Of a DNA stretch of 64,000 nucleotides, positions 30,540 through 38,069 are shown in pieces. Numbering within the stretch: the first letter of the stretch is position 1; each line of letters starts with the position of its first letter. Origin of the DNA: Corynebacterium sp. Marseille-P4321 (GTDB taxonomy: Bacteria > Actinomycetota > Actinomycetes > Mycobacteriales > Mycobacteriaceae); contig NZ_CAHJXO010000001.1 of the NCBI RefSeq assembly GCF_903645305.1, forward strand, positions 62,001-126,000, read 5' to 3'. Under the pieces are notes generated by a model that saw nothing but the letters and a program-made list of their open reading frames with translations, made no database searches and had not been told where the DNA came from. A program made the translations under genes and the position numbers.

Positions 30540-30648
30540 GCGTTGCACAACCCGCGCCGAAACGCTGGATAATGGGGGTTGTGGCGCTTTGAGCGCGATA
30601 AACATACGAGAAAACAATCGACGTTATTTTGAAAGGTAGCGCAACACA

Positions 30649-30918
30649 ATGACTCCTCAGCTCGGTTTCCTCGGCTGGCTTATTATCGGTGGCCTCGCAG
30701 GCTGGATCGGCTCCAAGATTCAGGGTCGCGACGCACAGATGGGCATCGGCCTGAACATTCTGGTAGGTGTTATCGGCGGTCTGCTTGGCGGTTGGCTGCT
30801 CACCCTGTTCAACATCGACGTCGCGGGCGGCGGCTTGATCTTCAGCTTCCTCACCTGCTTGCTTGGTGCGGTGATTTTGCTGTGGATTGTGAACGCGGTG
30901 ACCAGCAGGCGTCGATAA
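30649..30918 (+). CDS. GlsB/YeaQ/YmgE-family stress membrane protein
   Basis: This is an 89-residue protein with three hydrophobic segments and the family pattern GWLIIGGLAGWIGSKI near the start and GLNILVGVIGGLLGGW in the middle. This family (also called transglycosylase-associated) is induced by acid or general stress in other bacteria. It has no catalytic residues. The stop codon lies within a copy of the 11-bp repeat (30910-30920). GAAAGGTAG precedes the ATG, and a strong terminator follows. Confidence 0.85.
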   Translation: MTPQLGFLGWLIIGGLAGWIGSKIQGRDAQMGIGLNILVGVIGGLLGGWLLTLFNIDVAGGGLIFSFLTCLLGAVILLWIVNAVTSRRR

Positions 30919-30929
30919 GCTTCTGCTTC

Positions 30930-30962
30930 ATCCCCCGGGTAGACCAACCCGGGGGATTTTTT
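30930..30962 (+). terminator. terminator after the stress membrane protein
   Basis: ATCCCCCGGGT (30930-30940) and ACCCGGGGGAT (30947-30957) flank a 6-base loop, followed by a T-run. Confidence 0.9.
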
Positions 30963-30964
30963 GT

Positions 30965-30981
30965 ACCGATTGGTCTATATT
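30965..30981. promoter_or_regulatory. probable TetR operator over the -10
   Basis: ACCGATTGGT is a near-palindrome (ACCRATYGGT type, as in many TetR operators). It directly precedes and touches the -10 TATATT (30976-30981), which is 6 bp before the regulator's own ATG, so autorepression is likely. Confidence 0.5.
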
Positions 30982-30987
30982 GAAGTA

Positions 30988-31605
30988 ATGGCCACAGGCA
31001 CAAAGAAGACCCGCCGACGCGACCGGCCCAGCCCCCGGCAACGGTTGCTGGACGCTGCGACGAAGCTGTTCACCGAGGAAGGCATCCGCGTCATCGGCAT
31101 CGACCGCATCTTGCGGGAGGCGGACGTGGCGAAGGCGTCGCTGTACTCGCTGCTCGGGTCGAAGGACAACCTGGTCATCGCCTATCTAGAGGAGCTGGAC
31201 GCCGAGTACCGCGCGCGCTGGGAGTCTCGCGCCGCGGACCTCGAGGGGGCCGACGCGAAGATCCTCGCGTTCTTCGACATTGCCATCGAGCAGGAGCCGG
31301 AGAAGGAGTTCCGCGGCTCGCCGTTCATCAACGCCGCGACGGAGTACCCGCGCCCGGAGACAGATTCGGAGAAGCAAATCGTGGCCACGGCAGCGGCGCA
31401 CCGCACGTGGCTGCACGACACGATCACCGGCCTTTTGAACACGAAGAACGGCTACGATTCCTCGGGGCTGGCCGACGAGCTGCTCATTTTCCTCGAAGGC
31501 GGGCTCACCGGCGCGCGTTTCGTGCGCGATGTCGCCCCGCTGATCACTGCGAAGTCGCTCGCCGAGTCGAAGCTTGGCGCCCCGCCCGCGGATTACTCTA
31601 TTTAG
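30988..31605 (+). CDS. TetR-family transcriptional regulator
   Basis: This is a 205-residue protein with an N-terminal helix-turn-helix (QRLLDAATKLFTEEGIRVIG, then READVAKASLYSLLGSKDNL; about residues 18-60) and an all-helical ligand domain. The basic start KKTRRRDRP is typical. I chose the ATG at 30988 because a leaderless -10 precedes it. The sortase gene begins 2 bp after its stop, suggesting one transcript. The ligand is unknown. Confidence 0.9.
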   Translation: MATGTKKTRRRDRPSPRQRLLDAATKLFTEEGIRVIGIDRILREADVAKASLYSLLGSKDNLVIAYLEELDAEYRARWESRAADLEGADAKILAFFDIAIEQEPEKEFRGSPFINAATEYPRPETDSEKQIVATAAAHRTWLHDTITGLLNTKNGYDSSGLADELLIFLEGGLTGARFVRDVAPLITAKSLAESKLGAPPADYSI

Positions 31606-31607
31606 CA

Positions 31608-32432
31608 ATGCGCTTATCGACGACTACCCCCCTCAACTCCCCACCCAAACCACAACCAGTGCACCGGCTCAACGCCTCGACAGTAATCGGCGAGGTGCTG
31701 CTCACCGTCGGAGTGCTGCTGCTGCTGTTCGCGTTCTACGAGTCCTACTGGACCAACCTCGCCTCCGCGCGGATGCAGGACGAGGTGCAGACCCGCCTGG
31801 AGGAGCAGTGGGTCAACCCCCGGCAGGCGCGCGCCACCGAAATGGGAGAGGCGTTTTCCAAGCTGTACATCCCGGCGTTCGGCCAGGACTACCAGTTCGC
31901 CGTGGTGGAGGGCGTGCAGGAGGCGCAGTTGCTCACCGGGCCGGGCCACTATCCGGGCACGCAGATGCCGGGGCAGCCGGGCAACTTCGCTGTGGCGGGC
32001 CACCGCGTGGGTAAGGGTGCCCCGTTCAACGACTTGGGTGCGCTGCGGGCGTGCGACGCCATCGTGGTGGAAACCCGCCAGGCGTGGGTGACGTATCGCG
32101 TGATGCCGATGGCCGCGGACCCCGGTCAGCGCCACGCGGAGGGCGCCGGGTGCCTGCCCGGTCCCCTCAACGAGCGCGTCGCCTCCGGTGATTACGCCGC
32201 GGTGCAGGGCCGCCACATCACGCTGCCGGGCAACATCGAGGTGGTCAACCCGATGCCGGGTGCGCGCTCCACGCAGGTGCCCGACGGTGCGCTGCCGCTG
32301 GTCACACTCACCACATGCCACCCGCAGTTCTCCAACGCGGAACGCATGATCATCCACGCTGTGCAGACGGAGTATCTGCCGAAAGACGAAGCCGCCGGTG
32401 CGTTGCCGGCCGCGATGCAGGAGGTGCGCTAG
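31608..32432 (+). CDS. class E sortase
   Basis: This is a 274-residue protein with an N-terminal membrane anchor (about residues 28-47) and a C-terminal sortase fold: catalytic His in FAVAGHR, catalytic Cys in LVTLTTCHP, and a downstream Arg in the NAER segment. Class E (actinobacterial housekeeping) sortases attach LAXTG-type proteins to peptidoglycan. The ATG at 31608 is followed at once by the 11-bp repeat. A 50-residue membrane protein gene follows directly. It is probably co-transcribed with the TetR gene. Confidence 0.85.
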   Translation: MRLSTTTPLNSPPKPQPVHRLNASTVIGEVLLTVGVLLLLFAFYESYWTNLASARMQDEVQTRLEEQWVNPRQARATEMGEAFSKLYIPAFGQDYQFAVVEGVQEAQLLTGPGHYPGTQMPGQPGNFAVAGHRVGKGAPFNDLGALRACDAIVVETRQAWVTYRVMPMAADPGQRHAEGAGCLPGPLNERVASGDYAAVQGRHITLPGNIEVVNPMPGARSTQVPDGALPLVTLTTCHPQFSNAERMIIHAVQTEYLPKDEAAGALPAAMQEVR

Positions 32433-32585
32433 ATGTACGCGGCGTTGTGGCGGAAGTTGCCGGGCCCGCCGTGGGTGAAGTGGCTGCTCACGCTGATCAT
32501 CCTGGTGGCGGTGTTTTTCCTGCTCATGGAGGTTATCTTCCCGTGGGTGTCATCGCTCATGCCGTACAACGACGTCGCCGTGTAG
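32433..32585 (+). CDS. 50-residue single-helix membrane protein downstream of sortase
   Basis: This is a 50-residue protein with one hydrophobic helix (about residues 18-38), a basic-aromatic N-terminus (ALWRKLPGPPWVKW) and the C-terminus PYNDVAV. It starts immediately after the sortase stop (TAGATG). Small proteins of this look sit next to class E sortases in related genomes, which suggests a sortase partner; this is inferred from position. Confidence 0.65.
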   Translation: MYAALWRKLPGPPWVKWLLTLIILVAVFFLLMEVIFPWVSSLMPYNDVAV

Positions 32586-32643
32586 GCACTGCAGGCGCGC
32601 CGAAGCGCCCGCGGCTGGCGGGGTTTTTCAAGCGGGCAAGCAA

Positions 32644-33756
32644 TCAGGCAGCGAAGAGCGTGTGCATCGCTCCGTATCTGTGGCGGGTGTTTGGCGCGGG
32701 GTAGCCGCGGGGTGAGATCCAGGTGGCGGAGCCGTCGATAAGCGAAATGCGCCCCCGTCTCGCCGCGCGCGGATCGTCGTCGTTGACCCTGTTGTGGTAG
32801 CTGCACAGCGGCGCCAGGTTCGCGATGTTCGTTTCGCCCCCACGCGCCCACGCCTCAACGTGGTGGCTCTCGCAGTTGTCCGAGCCGTGTCGGCACCCGG
32901 GCACCAGGCACGAGCTGTAGGCCAGGCGCATCAGGTCGCGCTGCTTCTTGTTCGCCAGGCGCTCGTTGCGGTACAGGTTCACGGGCCCTTCCTGCGGGTG
33001 GAACAGCGCTGCCTCGGCGACGCCGCCGTTTTCCGCGAGCAGGTTGAGGTACTCGGCGCCGGTGATGGTGGTGCCGTCGCTGAGCCCCAGGACGGTGTCG
33101 TCGCCGTGCCCGCCGAGGATGGCCACGTGGGTATCAAGTGGCACGGCGAGCACGGGGCGCGGCGCGGCGGGCGCCACGGCCGGAGGAATCGCCTCGCCGG
33201 GTTTGCCGGTCGCCGCCGCGAGCTGCCCGCGTATCAGCGCGACGAAGCGCGTGAGCAGCTGCGGGCCTGCCGGAAGGTCGGGGTTCAGGCCCTGGCGCAG
33301 GTAGTGTTCAAGGTCGGCGATGTCGCGTTCCGGGCCAACGAGCACGAGCGTGCGCATCCCGAGTCGCGACGCGGAGAACCGCACGGTCGGCTGTGGCGGT
33401 GTCGGCTCGGGCGGCGGGAGGAGCTCCTTGGCGCGCCGCTTCAGTGCGTCGTAGTTGCCGCGCACGGCCAGCAGTTCGCGGCGTAGGCGCCACTGTTCAA
33501 GTTCGGTGTCCACGCGGGCAAGTTGCTTCTCGACGTACACCAGCTGGTCCAAACTCAACCCACCTTCGCGGGCCGCGTCCAGGGCGAGGCGTTGTTGTTT
33601 CCGGCAGCGGGTGGGGGTGAAGTACGTCTCGTGCACCCGGGCGAGGTCGCGGACCTGGCAGGGGCGCAGCCCGGCGTCGATCGCGGCTTGCCGGTCGAAG
33701 TCGGCGAGCGCGTCGACGCTTGTCAGCGCCTGCAGCAAGGTGTGGAAGGTGGTCAT
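32644..33756 (-). CDS. DUF222/HNH endonuclease-family protein
   Basis: This is a 370-residue protein. The N-terminal two thirds are helical, rich in Leu, Arg and Glu (DUF222, 13E12-like), and the C-terminus holds an HNH nuclease motif: CLVPGCRHGSDNCESHHVEAW and then LAPLCSYHNRVND, with the paired His residues and Cys zinc ligands. Such proteins occur in many copies in actinobacteria and may be remnants of mobile elements; the activity is unproven. I chose the ATG at 33756: TAGCGT lies 7 bp upstream on the minus strand (leaderless). Confidence 0.85.
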   Translation of the reverse strand: MTTFHTLLQALTSVDALADFDRQAAIDAGLRPCQVRDLARVHETYFTPTRCRKQQRLALDAAREGGLSLDQLVYVEKQLARVDTELEQWRLRRELLAVRGNYDALKRRAKELLPPPEPTPPQPTVRFSASRLGMRTLVLVGPERDIADLEHYLRQGLNPDLPAGPQLLTRFVALIRGQLAAATGKPGEAIPPAVAPAAPRPVLAVPLDTHVAILGGHGDDTVLGLSDGTTITGAEYLNLLAENGGVAEAALFHPQEGPVNLYRNERLANKKQRDLMRLAYSSCLVPGCRHGSDNCESHHVEAWARGGETNIANLAPLCSYHNRVNDDDPRAARRGRISLIDGSATWISPRGYPAPNTRHRYGAMHTLFAA

Positions 33757-33809
33757 GGGAAGCACGCTATGCGACGAGCGCAAGCGTGAAAAGCCCCCCT
33801 CCCAAATTC

Positions 33810-33847
33810 TGTGGATAACTCCCTGCTGCGCGAAGCGGTTTTCCACA
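33810..33847. promoter_or_regulatory. inverted pair of DnaA-box-like sequences upstream of the HNH gene
   Basis: TGTGGATAA (33810-33818) and TTTTCCACA (33839-33847) face each other, 20 bp apart, in the 100-bp gap between two minus-strand genes, 54 bp upstream of the HNH start. Confidence 0.35.
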
Positions 33848-33856
33848 ATCCGCAGG

Positions 33857-34804
33857 TTAGAGCCACCGAGGCACGGGCGGCGACCATCCCCGCAGATTCG
33901 CGATGAGCTCGTCCGGGTCATCCGCAACCACCAAGTGCTCCCGGTCGGTGGCGCGGATGAAGCCGGCCGCGACCATGTGGTCGACCATGGAAAGCAGCGG
34001 CGCCCAGAACTCGGTGCCTAGCAACCCGATCGGCTTGGCGTGCAGGCCGAGCTGCTGGTTCGTCCACTCCTGGAACAGCTCGTCCAAGGTGCCGGTGCCG
34101 CCGGGCAGGGCCACGATTGCGTCGGCGAGCTCGCTCATGCGGGCCTTGCGCTGCGCCATCGTCTCCACCACTTCGAGGCGGTCGAGGTCGTCGTAGCGCA
34201 ACTCGTAGCGCTCCAGATGCGTGGTGAGCACGCCGATGCGCCGCCGCGCCCCGCGGGCCACCTCGCCCATCAGCCCGAGCTTCGAGCCGCCGTAGACCAG
34301 GGTGATGCCCTCGCGGGCGAGCGCCTCGCCGAACGCGCGGGCAAGGGCGGCGTTGGCTGGGTCGGTGCCCACGCGCGCCCCGGCGTAGACGGCCACTGCG
34401 CCGAGTTCGCGCGGGGCGAGGGCCGGGAAGATCTGCGTTTCCAGCAACGGCGCGAGCTCTTCGCCGACGTGGTCGAACGGGTCGATCCAGCGCAGCTCCG
34501 CGATCTCCCCGCGCGCCACCGGCGACACAGCAGCGCCCGGCGGCGCGAGGAACACCCGCGACGTCACGCTCTGCCCCGGCTCGTTCGATGCGGCGGCCGT
34601 GAACGTGCCCAAAAAGCTCAGCTGCTCCGCGTCCAGCGCCACCCCGGTTTCTTCGCGCACCTCCCGCACCGCGGTTTCGGCCGCCGTCTCCGCCCCCTCC
34701 GGCTTGCCGCCGGGCAGCTGAAACCGCGGGCTGGACGCTTTGCGCACGCACAGCACCCGCCCCCGGTCGTCGCGGAACACTACTGCGGAAACGAGAATGC
34801 TCAT
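33857..34804 (-). CDS. Nudix hydrolase fused to a LOG-family (TIGR00730) domain
   Basis: This is a 315-residue protein with two domains. Residues 1-130 are Nudix: the box is G-x5-E-x7-REVREETG (GKPEGAETAAETAVREVR). Residues 137-315 are a LOG-type Rossmann domain: VAVYAGARVG, VYGGSKLGLMGEVA, and the nucleotide motif LPGGTGTLDEL. LOG proteins cleave cytokinin riboside monophosphates or related nucleotides to base and ribose phosphate; Nudix enzymes hydrolyse nucleoside diphosphate derivatives. The fusion suggests consecutive steps on one nucleotide. The start overlaps the lipoprotein gene stop by 4 bp. Confidence 0.85.
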   Translation of the reverse strand: MSILVSAVVFRDDRGRVLCVRKASSPRFQLPGGKPEGAETAAETAVREVREETGVALDAEQLSFLGTFTAAASNEPGQSVTSRVFLAPPGAAVSPVARGEIAELRWIDPFDHVGEELAPLLETQIFPALAPRELGAVAVYAGARVGTDPANAALARAFGEALAREGITLVYGGSKLGLMGEVARGARRRIGVLTTHLERYELRYDDLDRLEVVETMAQRKARMSELADAIVALPGGTGTLDELFQEWTNQQLGLHAKPIGLLGTEFWAPLLSMVDHMVAAGFIRATDREHLVVADDPDELIANLRGWSPPVPRWL

Positions 34805-35346
34805 AGCCCCAGGTTAGCGATAACTTCCGCCGCCACCATCTCCGCTTTCACTGACTCGTCCTGGTTCGTGAACACCGTGATGGCCCGCGGCCCTTTCGAC
34901 ACGGAAAACGCCGCCCCGATGCGCCCGGGCACGTCGCCGCCGCCGTGGCGCCCACCTTCCCAGCCGCCGTCCAGCGAGGCCGGCTGCGTGTGGTCCACGG
35001 GCGCCGCCCAGTCCACTTCCTCCCGCGCGCGTTCCTCGGTGCCCATGTCGCGCACGATGACGGTCAGCTGCGGCTCCTCTGGGTAGGACCAGAACTGGCA
35101 CGCCGGGGGATCGAATCGCTCGTCCACGCCTACGCCGGTGACCATCTGGCCGTTCGTGTTAGCCACCCACTGCGTGTCCAGGTACGGGCACTCGTTCCAA
35201 TCGGTGCGCTGCGTCGCTGGCAAAGCGTCGAGGGCTAGTCCGTCGCTGGCGGGGGGTGCGGGGGCGGGGTGAGCGTCGTCAAGCGATTGCTCCGAACATC
35301 CGGCGAGCGCAAGCACGAGCAGCGCGGTGGGTAATCTCAAACGCAT
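34801..35346 (-). CDS. secreted lipoprotein (DUF2020-like)
   Basis: This is a 181-residue protein with a lipobox LALAGC (Cys at residue 17) and two Cys residues further on (ECPYL and PACQFW) that may form a disulfide. The globular part begins near residue 45. It resembles a corynebacterial lipoprotein family of unknown role, annotated DUF2020 as far as I recall. The gene begins at 35346 with a leaderless promoter (TAGTCT, 7 bp upstream on the minus strand); its ATG overlaps by two bases the ATG of the opposite histidine-kinase gene. Confidence 0.7.
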   Translation of the reverse strand: MRLRLPTALLVLALAGCSEQSLDDAHPAPAPPASDGLALDALPATQRTDWNECPYLDTQWVANTNGQMVTGVGVDERFDPPACQFWSYPEEPQLTVIVRDMGTEERAREEVDWAAPVDHTQPASLDGGWEGGRHGGGDVPGRIGAAFSVSKGPRAITVFTNQDESVKAEMVAAEVIANLGL

Positions 35347-35359
35347 GAGCTCCAGACTA
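35332..35359. promoter_or_regulatory. head-to-head leaderless promoters with overlapping start codons
   Basis: On the plus strand TAATCT (35332-35337) precedes ATG 35345 by 7 bp; on the minus strand TAGTCT (35359-35354) precedes the ATG at 35346 by 7 bp. The two start codons share the CATG at 35344-35347. Confidence 0.6.
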
Positions 35360-36580
35360 GTGGTGCTGGAGAAGCACCCCGGCAAAGCGAGGGACAACAC
35401 TGCGCTGGACACGGGCATCACCATCCTCGCGGTGTGCCTGCTGGTGGTGTCGCTCGGTGCGTTGGCGCGGATGCCGCTCAACGCCGCGTTGCTGCACATT
35501 GTGCTGGTCAGCGCGTTTTCCTTCCTGCTGTTCTACGGCATGTTGGAGATGTACCGGTGGGGCAAGTGGGGCCGCATCATCTGGCTCGTGGGCATCACGG
35601 CGGTGTGGGTGGCGGACATGACCGTCTCCGCGGTGGCCGTGTACTGGGTGTTTCTGCTGTTTTTTGTGTACCTTCGCGCATTCAATTCGTGGCGCGGCTA
35701 CGTCTGGGTCGCGGTGGGCCTGGCCATCACGGTGGCGATGCAGATCCCGGCGGGACTCACACTTGGCGGGGTGATGGGCCCGGCGCTGTCGGCGGTGGTG
35801 GTTGTGGCGATCAACTATGCGTTCACCACCATCGACAGGGTGAGCAAGGAGAGGCAATTGCTTATCGACGAGCTCCTGTCCACCCGCGAAGCCCTCGCCG
35901 AAACCGAACGCTCCGCGGGCGTGGCCCAAGAACGGGAGCGGCTCGCGCACGAGCTGCACGACACGGTGGCGCAGAATCTGTCTTCGATCCAGATGCTGCT
36001 GCACTCGGCGGAGCGCGACATCCGCGGTTTCGTGCGCGCGGGGGAGATGGAGCAGCCGCTGCGCAAGATGGAAACGGCGCGGCGCGCGGCGTCCAACAAC
36101 CTCGCCGAAACGCGTGCGATGATCGCCGCGCTCGCGCCCGCGCCGCTGTCGGAGGCCTCCCTGCGCGAGGCGCTCGAGCGGGTGGCCGCCGACTTCTCGG
36201 CCGCCGGCGACTTGGCGGTGGAGGTGGACGTGGACGGCGAGCCGAGTGACCCGCTGCCGATGCGTTTAGAGGCCGGGCTGTTGCGCATCGCCCAGGGCGC
36301 GGTGTCGAACGTGGTGAACCACGCCGCGGCGACCCGCTGCCGCATCACGCTCACCTACGGCGAGGACGAGGTGCGCCTCGATGTGGTGGACAACGGCCGC
36401 GGCTTCGACGTCGCCGGCGCCGTCGAGAAACCCTCCGGGCTGGGCCACCTTGGCCTCGACGCGATGCGTTCTCGGGCGGCCGAACTCGGCGGGCGCTTAG
36501 ACATCGAGTCCGCGCCCGGCGGGCCGACGGCGGTATCGGTGGCGGTACCCGTTAGTATCAACCGAAAGGAGGATGCTTAG
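35345..36580 (+). CDS. sensor histidine kinase (NarX/HisKA_3 type)
   Basis: This is a 411-residue protein with six hydrophobic segments in the first 160 residues as an integral-membrane sensor. The HisKA_3 box contains ERLAHELHDTVAQNL with the phosphoacceptor His, and the HATPase end shows DNGRGFDV and GLDAMRSRAAELGG. There is no PAS or HAMP domain. The response regulator starts 1 bp after its stop, so they form a two-component pair. It is divergent from the lipoprotein gene. The signal is unknown; envelope stress is a guess. Confidence 0.9.
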   Translation: MSSRLVVLEKHPGKARDNTALDTGITILAVCLLVVSLGALARMPLNAALLHIVLVSAFSFLLFYGMLEMYRWGKWGRIIWLVGITAVWVADMTVSAVAVYWVFLLFFVYLRAFNSWRGYVWVAVGLAITVAMQIPAGLTLGGVMGPALSAVVVVAINYAFTTIDRVSKERQLLIDELLSTREALAETERSAGVAQERERLAHELHDTVAQNLSSIQMLLHSAERDIRGFVRAGEMEQPLRKMETARRAASNNLAETRAMIAALAPAPLSEASLREALERVAADFSAAGDLAVEVDVDGEPSDPLPMRLEAGLLRIAQGAVSNVVNHAAATRCRITLTYGEDEVRLDVVDNGRGFDVAGAVEKPSGLGHLGLDAMRSRAAELGGRLDIESAPGGPTAVSVAVPVSINRKEDA

Positions 36581-37219
36581 ATGATCAGGGTTTTGCTCGC
36601 TGACGACCACGAGATCGTGCGTCTTGGCCTTCGCGCCGTACTCGAGGAGGCCGACGACATCGAGGTCGTCGCCGAAGTGGCCACGGCAGAGGGCGCGATT
36701 GCCACCGCTCAGGCCGGCGGCATCGACGTGGTGCTCATGGACCTGCGTTTCGGCGCCGGCGCCCAGGGTGCCCGCGTGACCACAGGTGCGCAGGCCACCG
36801 CGGAGATCCGCCGCACCATGCAGCACCCCCCGAAGGTCCTGGTGGTCACAAACTACGACACGGACGCCGACATCCTCGGCGCCATCGAGGCCGGCGCCGT
36901 CGGCTACCTGCTCAAAGACGCCCCACCGGAGGAGCTCGTCGCGGCGGTGCGCTCCACCGCGCGCGGCGACGCAACCATGTCCCCCGGCGTGCGCGACCGC
37001 CTAGACACCCGCGAACGCGCCCCGCGCAGCTCGCTCACCCCGCGCGAACTCGAGGTACTCCAGCTCGTCGCCGCCGGCAAATCCAACCGAGAGATCGGCG
37101 CCGAGCTCATGCTCTCCGAGGCAACCGTGAAAAGCCACCTCGTGCACATTTACGACAAGCTCGGCGTGCGCTCCCGCACCTCCGCGGTGGCGTCGGCGCG
37201 GGAGCAGGGCGTGCTGTAG
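36581..37219 (+). CDS. NarL/LuxR-family response regulator
   Basis: This is a 212-residue protein. The receiver domain (about 1-130) has the acidic pair DDHE, the phospho-accepting Asp in VVLMDLRF (about residue 53) and Lys in YLLKDAPP. The output domain is a LuxR HTH (LTPRELEVLQLVAAGKSNREI). It is the cognate partner of the upstream kinase. AAAGGAGG precedes the ATG, inside the kinase gene's end. A hairpin overlapping its stop codon serves as terminator. Confidence 0.93.
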   Translation: MIRVLLADDHEIVRLGLRAVLEEADDIEVVAEVATAEGAIATAQAGGIDVVLMDLRFGAGAQGARVTTGAQATAEIRRTMQHPPKVLVVTNYDTDADILGAIEAGAVGYLLKDAPPEELVAAVRSTARGDATMSPGVRDRLDTRERAPRSSLTPRELEVLQLVAAGKSNREIGAELMLSEATVKSHLVHIYDKLGVRSRTSAVASAREQGVL

Positions 37220-37356
37220 CGGGCTCCTTCGTCGCCCGCTACAGGGGAAGTGGGAGCGTCGCCCGCTACAGGGGGTCTTCGTTCGCTGTTCTTCCTCGTA
37301 ACGCGAGGAACGAGCGTCGCGTCACAGGTTTTCCTCGTAACGCGAGGAACGAGCGT
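37214..37356. repeat. array of duplicated hairpins between convergent genes
   Basis: CTGTAGCGGGC at 37214-37224 pairs with GCCCGCTACAG at 37234-37244. The 18-bp unit CGTCGCCCGCTACAGGGG occurs at 37230-37247 and 37257-37274. A 26-bp unit that begins TTCCTCGTAACGCGAGG occurs at 37292-37317 and 37331-37356, each forming its own TTCCTCG/CGAGGAA hairpin. It lies between the response regulator gene and the next gene's stop. Confidence 0.75.
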
Positions 37357-37997
37357 TACGAGCGGCGCGAGAGCTTCTCGTGCACCTCTGCGGCGAGGTC
37401 GTTCAGGTCGTTCTCCACAGACGCGTACGCGAGGCGGCGCTGCTCCGGGTTCGCGTGCTCTGCGTTGCGTACGGCTTGCTCGAGTTCGTCGAGGCGGACG
37501 CGGGCGTCGCTGCGGAAGCCGTCGCTAAGCGAATCTGTGTGCTCCACGTTTGCGCGCACCGCGTCGATGCGGGCCTTCAGCTCAGCGCCGCGGCCGGAGT
37601 GGCGCGCGAGGTCCTGCGCGTCCACGCCGAGGTCGGCGGCGCGGGTGTTGATCGCGCCCTGCTGGCGCGCGGTGAGCGCCTTGTACGCCAGCGGCAGCAG
37701 GATGGGGATGAGCACGCGCGCCGCGCCGATGCCCTGCTTCGCCTTCTTCTTCGTGATGCCGGCGTTCTCGATGCGCTTCAAGTGCGCCTCCGCGAGTTCC
37801 TTTTCGTGCTTGCGCTTGCGCTTGAGGCCCTTCTTTTCCTCTTTCAGCAGGCGCTTTTCTGCCTTGTCCAGCAGCTCGAGCGTGCGCTTGTCCAGCTTCG
37901 CCTGCTGCTTGGCCAGCTGGCGTGCGCGGACCTCGGCGGCTTTGACATCGGCCTTGGTTTTCGCGCGGGATTTGCGGATGGCCTCGAAAATGCCCAT
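37356..37997 (-). CDS. basic coiled-coil protein (DUF6474-like)
   Basis: This is a 213-residue protein. Residues 5-90 are a very Lys/Arg/Ala/Glu-rich helix (coiled-coil), a short hydrophobic stretch follows (VLIPILLPLAYKAL, about 107-120), and a second helical region ends KLSRR. It is conserved in corynebacteria as an uncharacterised family (I recall DUF6474, not certain). The start at 37997 has an AAGGAG upstream. It is convergent with the response regulator gene; the 26-bp repeat reaches its stop codon. Function is unknown. Confidence 0.7.
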   Translation of the reverse strand: MGIFEAIRKSRAKTKADVKAAEVRARQLAKQQAKLDKRTLELLDKAEKRLLKEEKKGLKRKRKHEKELAEAHLKRIENAGITKKKAKQGIGAARVLIPILLPLAYKALTARQQGAINTRAADLGVDAQDLARHSGRGAELKARIDAVRANVEHTDSLSDGFRSDARVRLDELEQAVRNAEHANPEQRRLAYASVENDLNDLAAEVHEKLSRRS

Positions 37998-38069
37998 TGT
38001 GGGGTACTCCTTGCACGTTTTTGTTCGTATTCGCACACCAACTCTACCTGGCCTATCGTGGGCGGCATC

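Noticed and set aside
37214..37356. CRISPR array
   Set aside because: There are only two copies of each of two different units, with short irregular spacing and no cas genes; they form hairpins instead.
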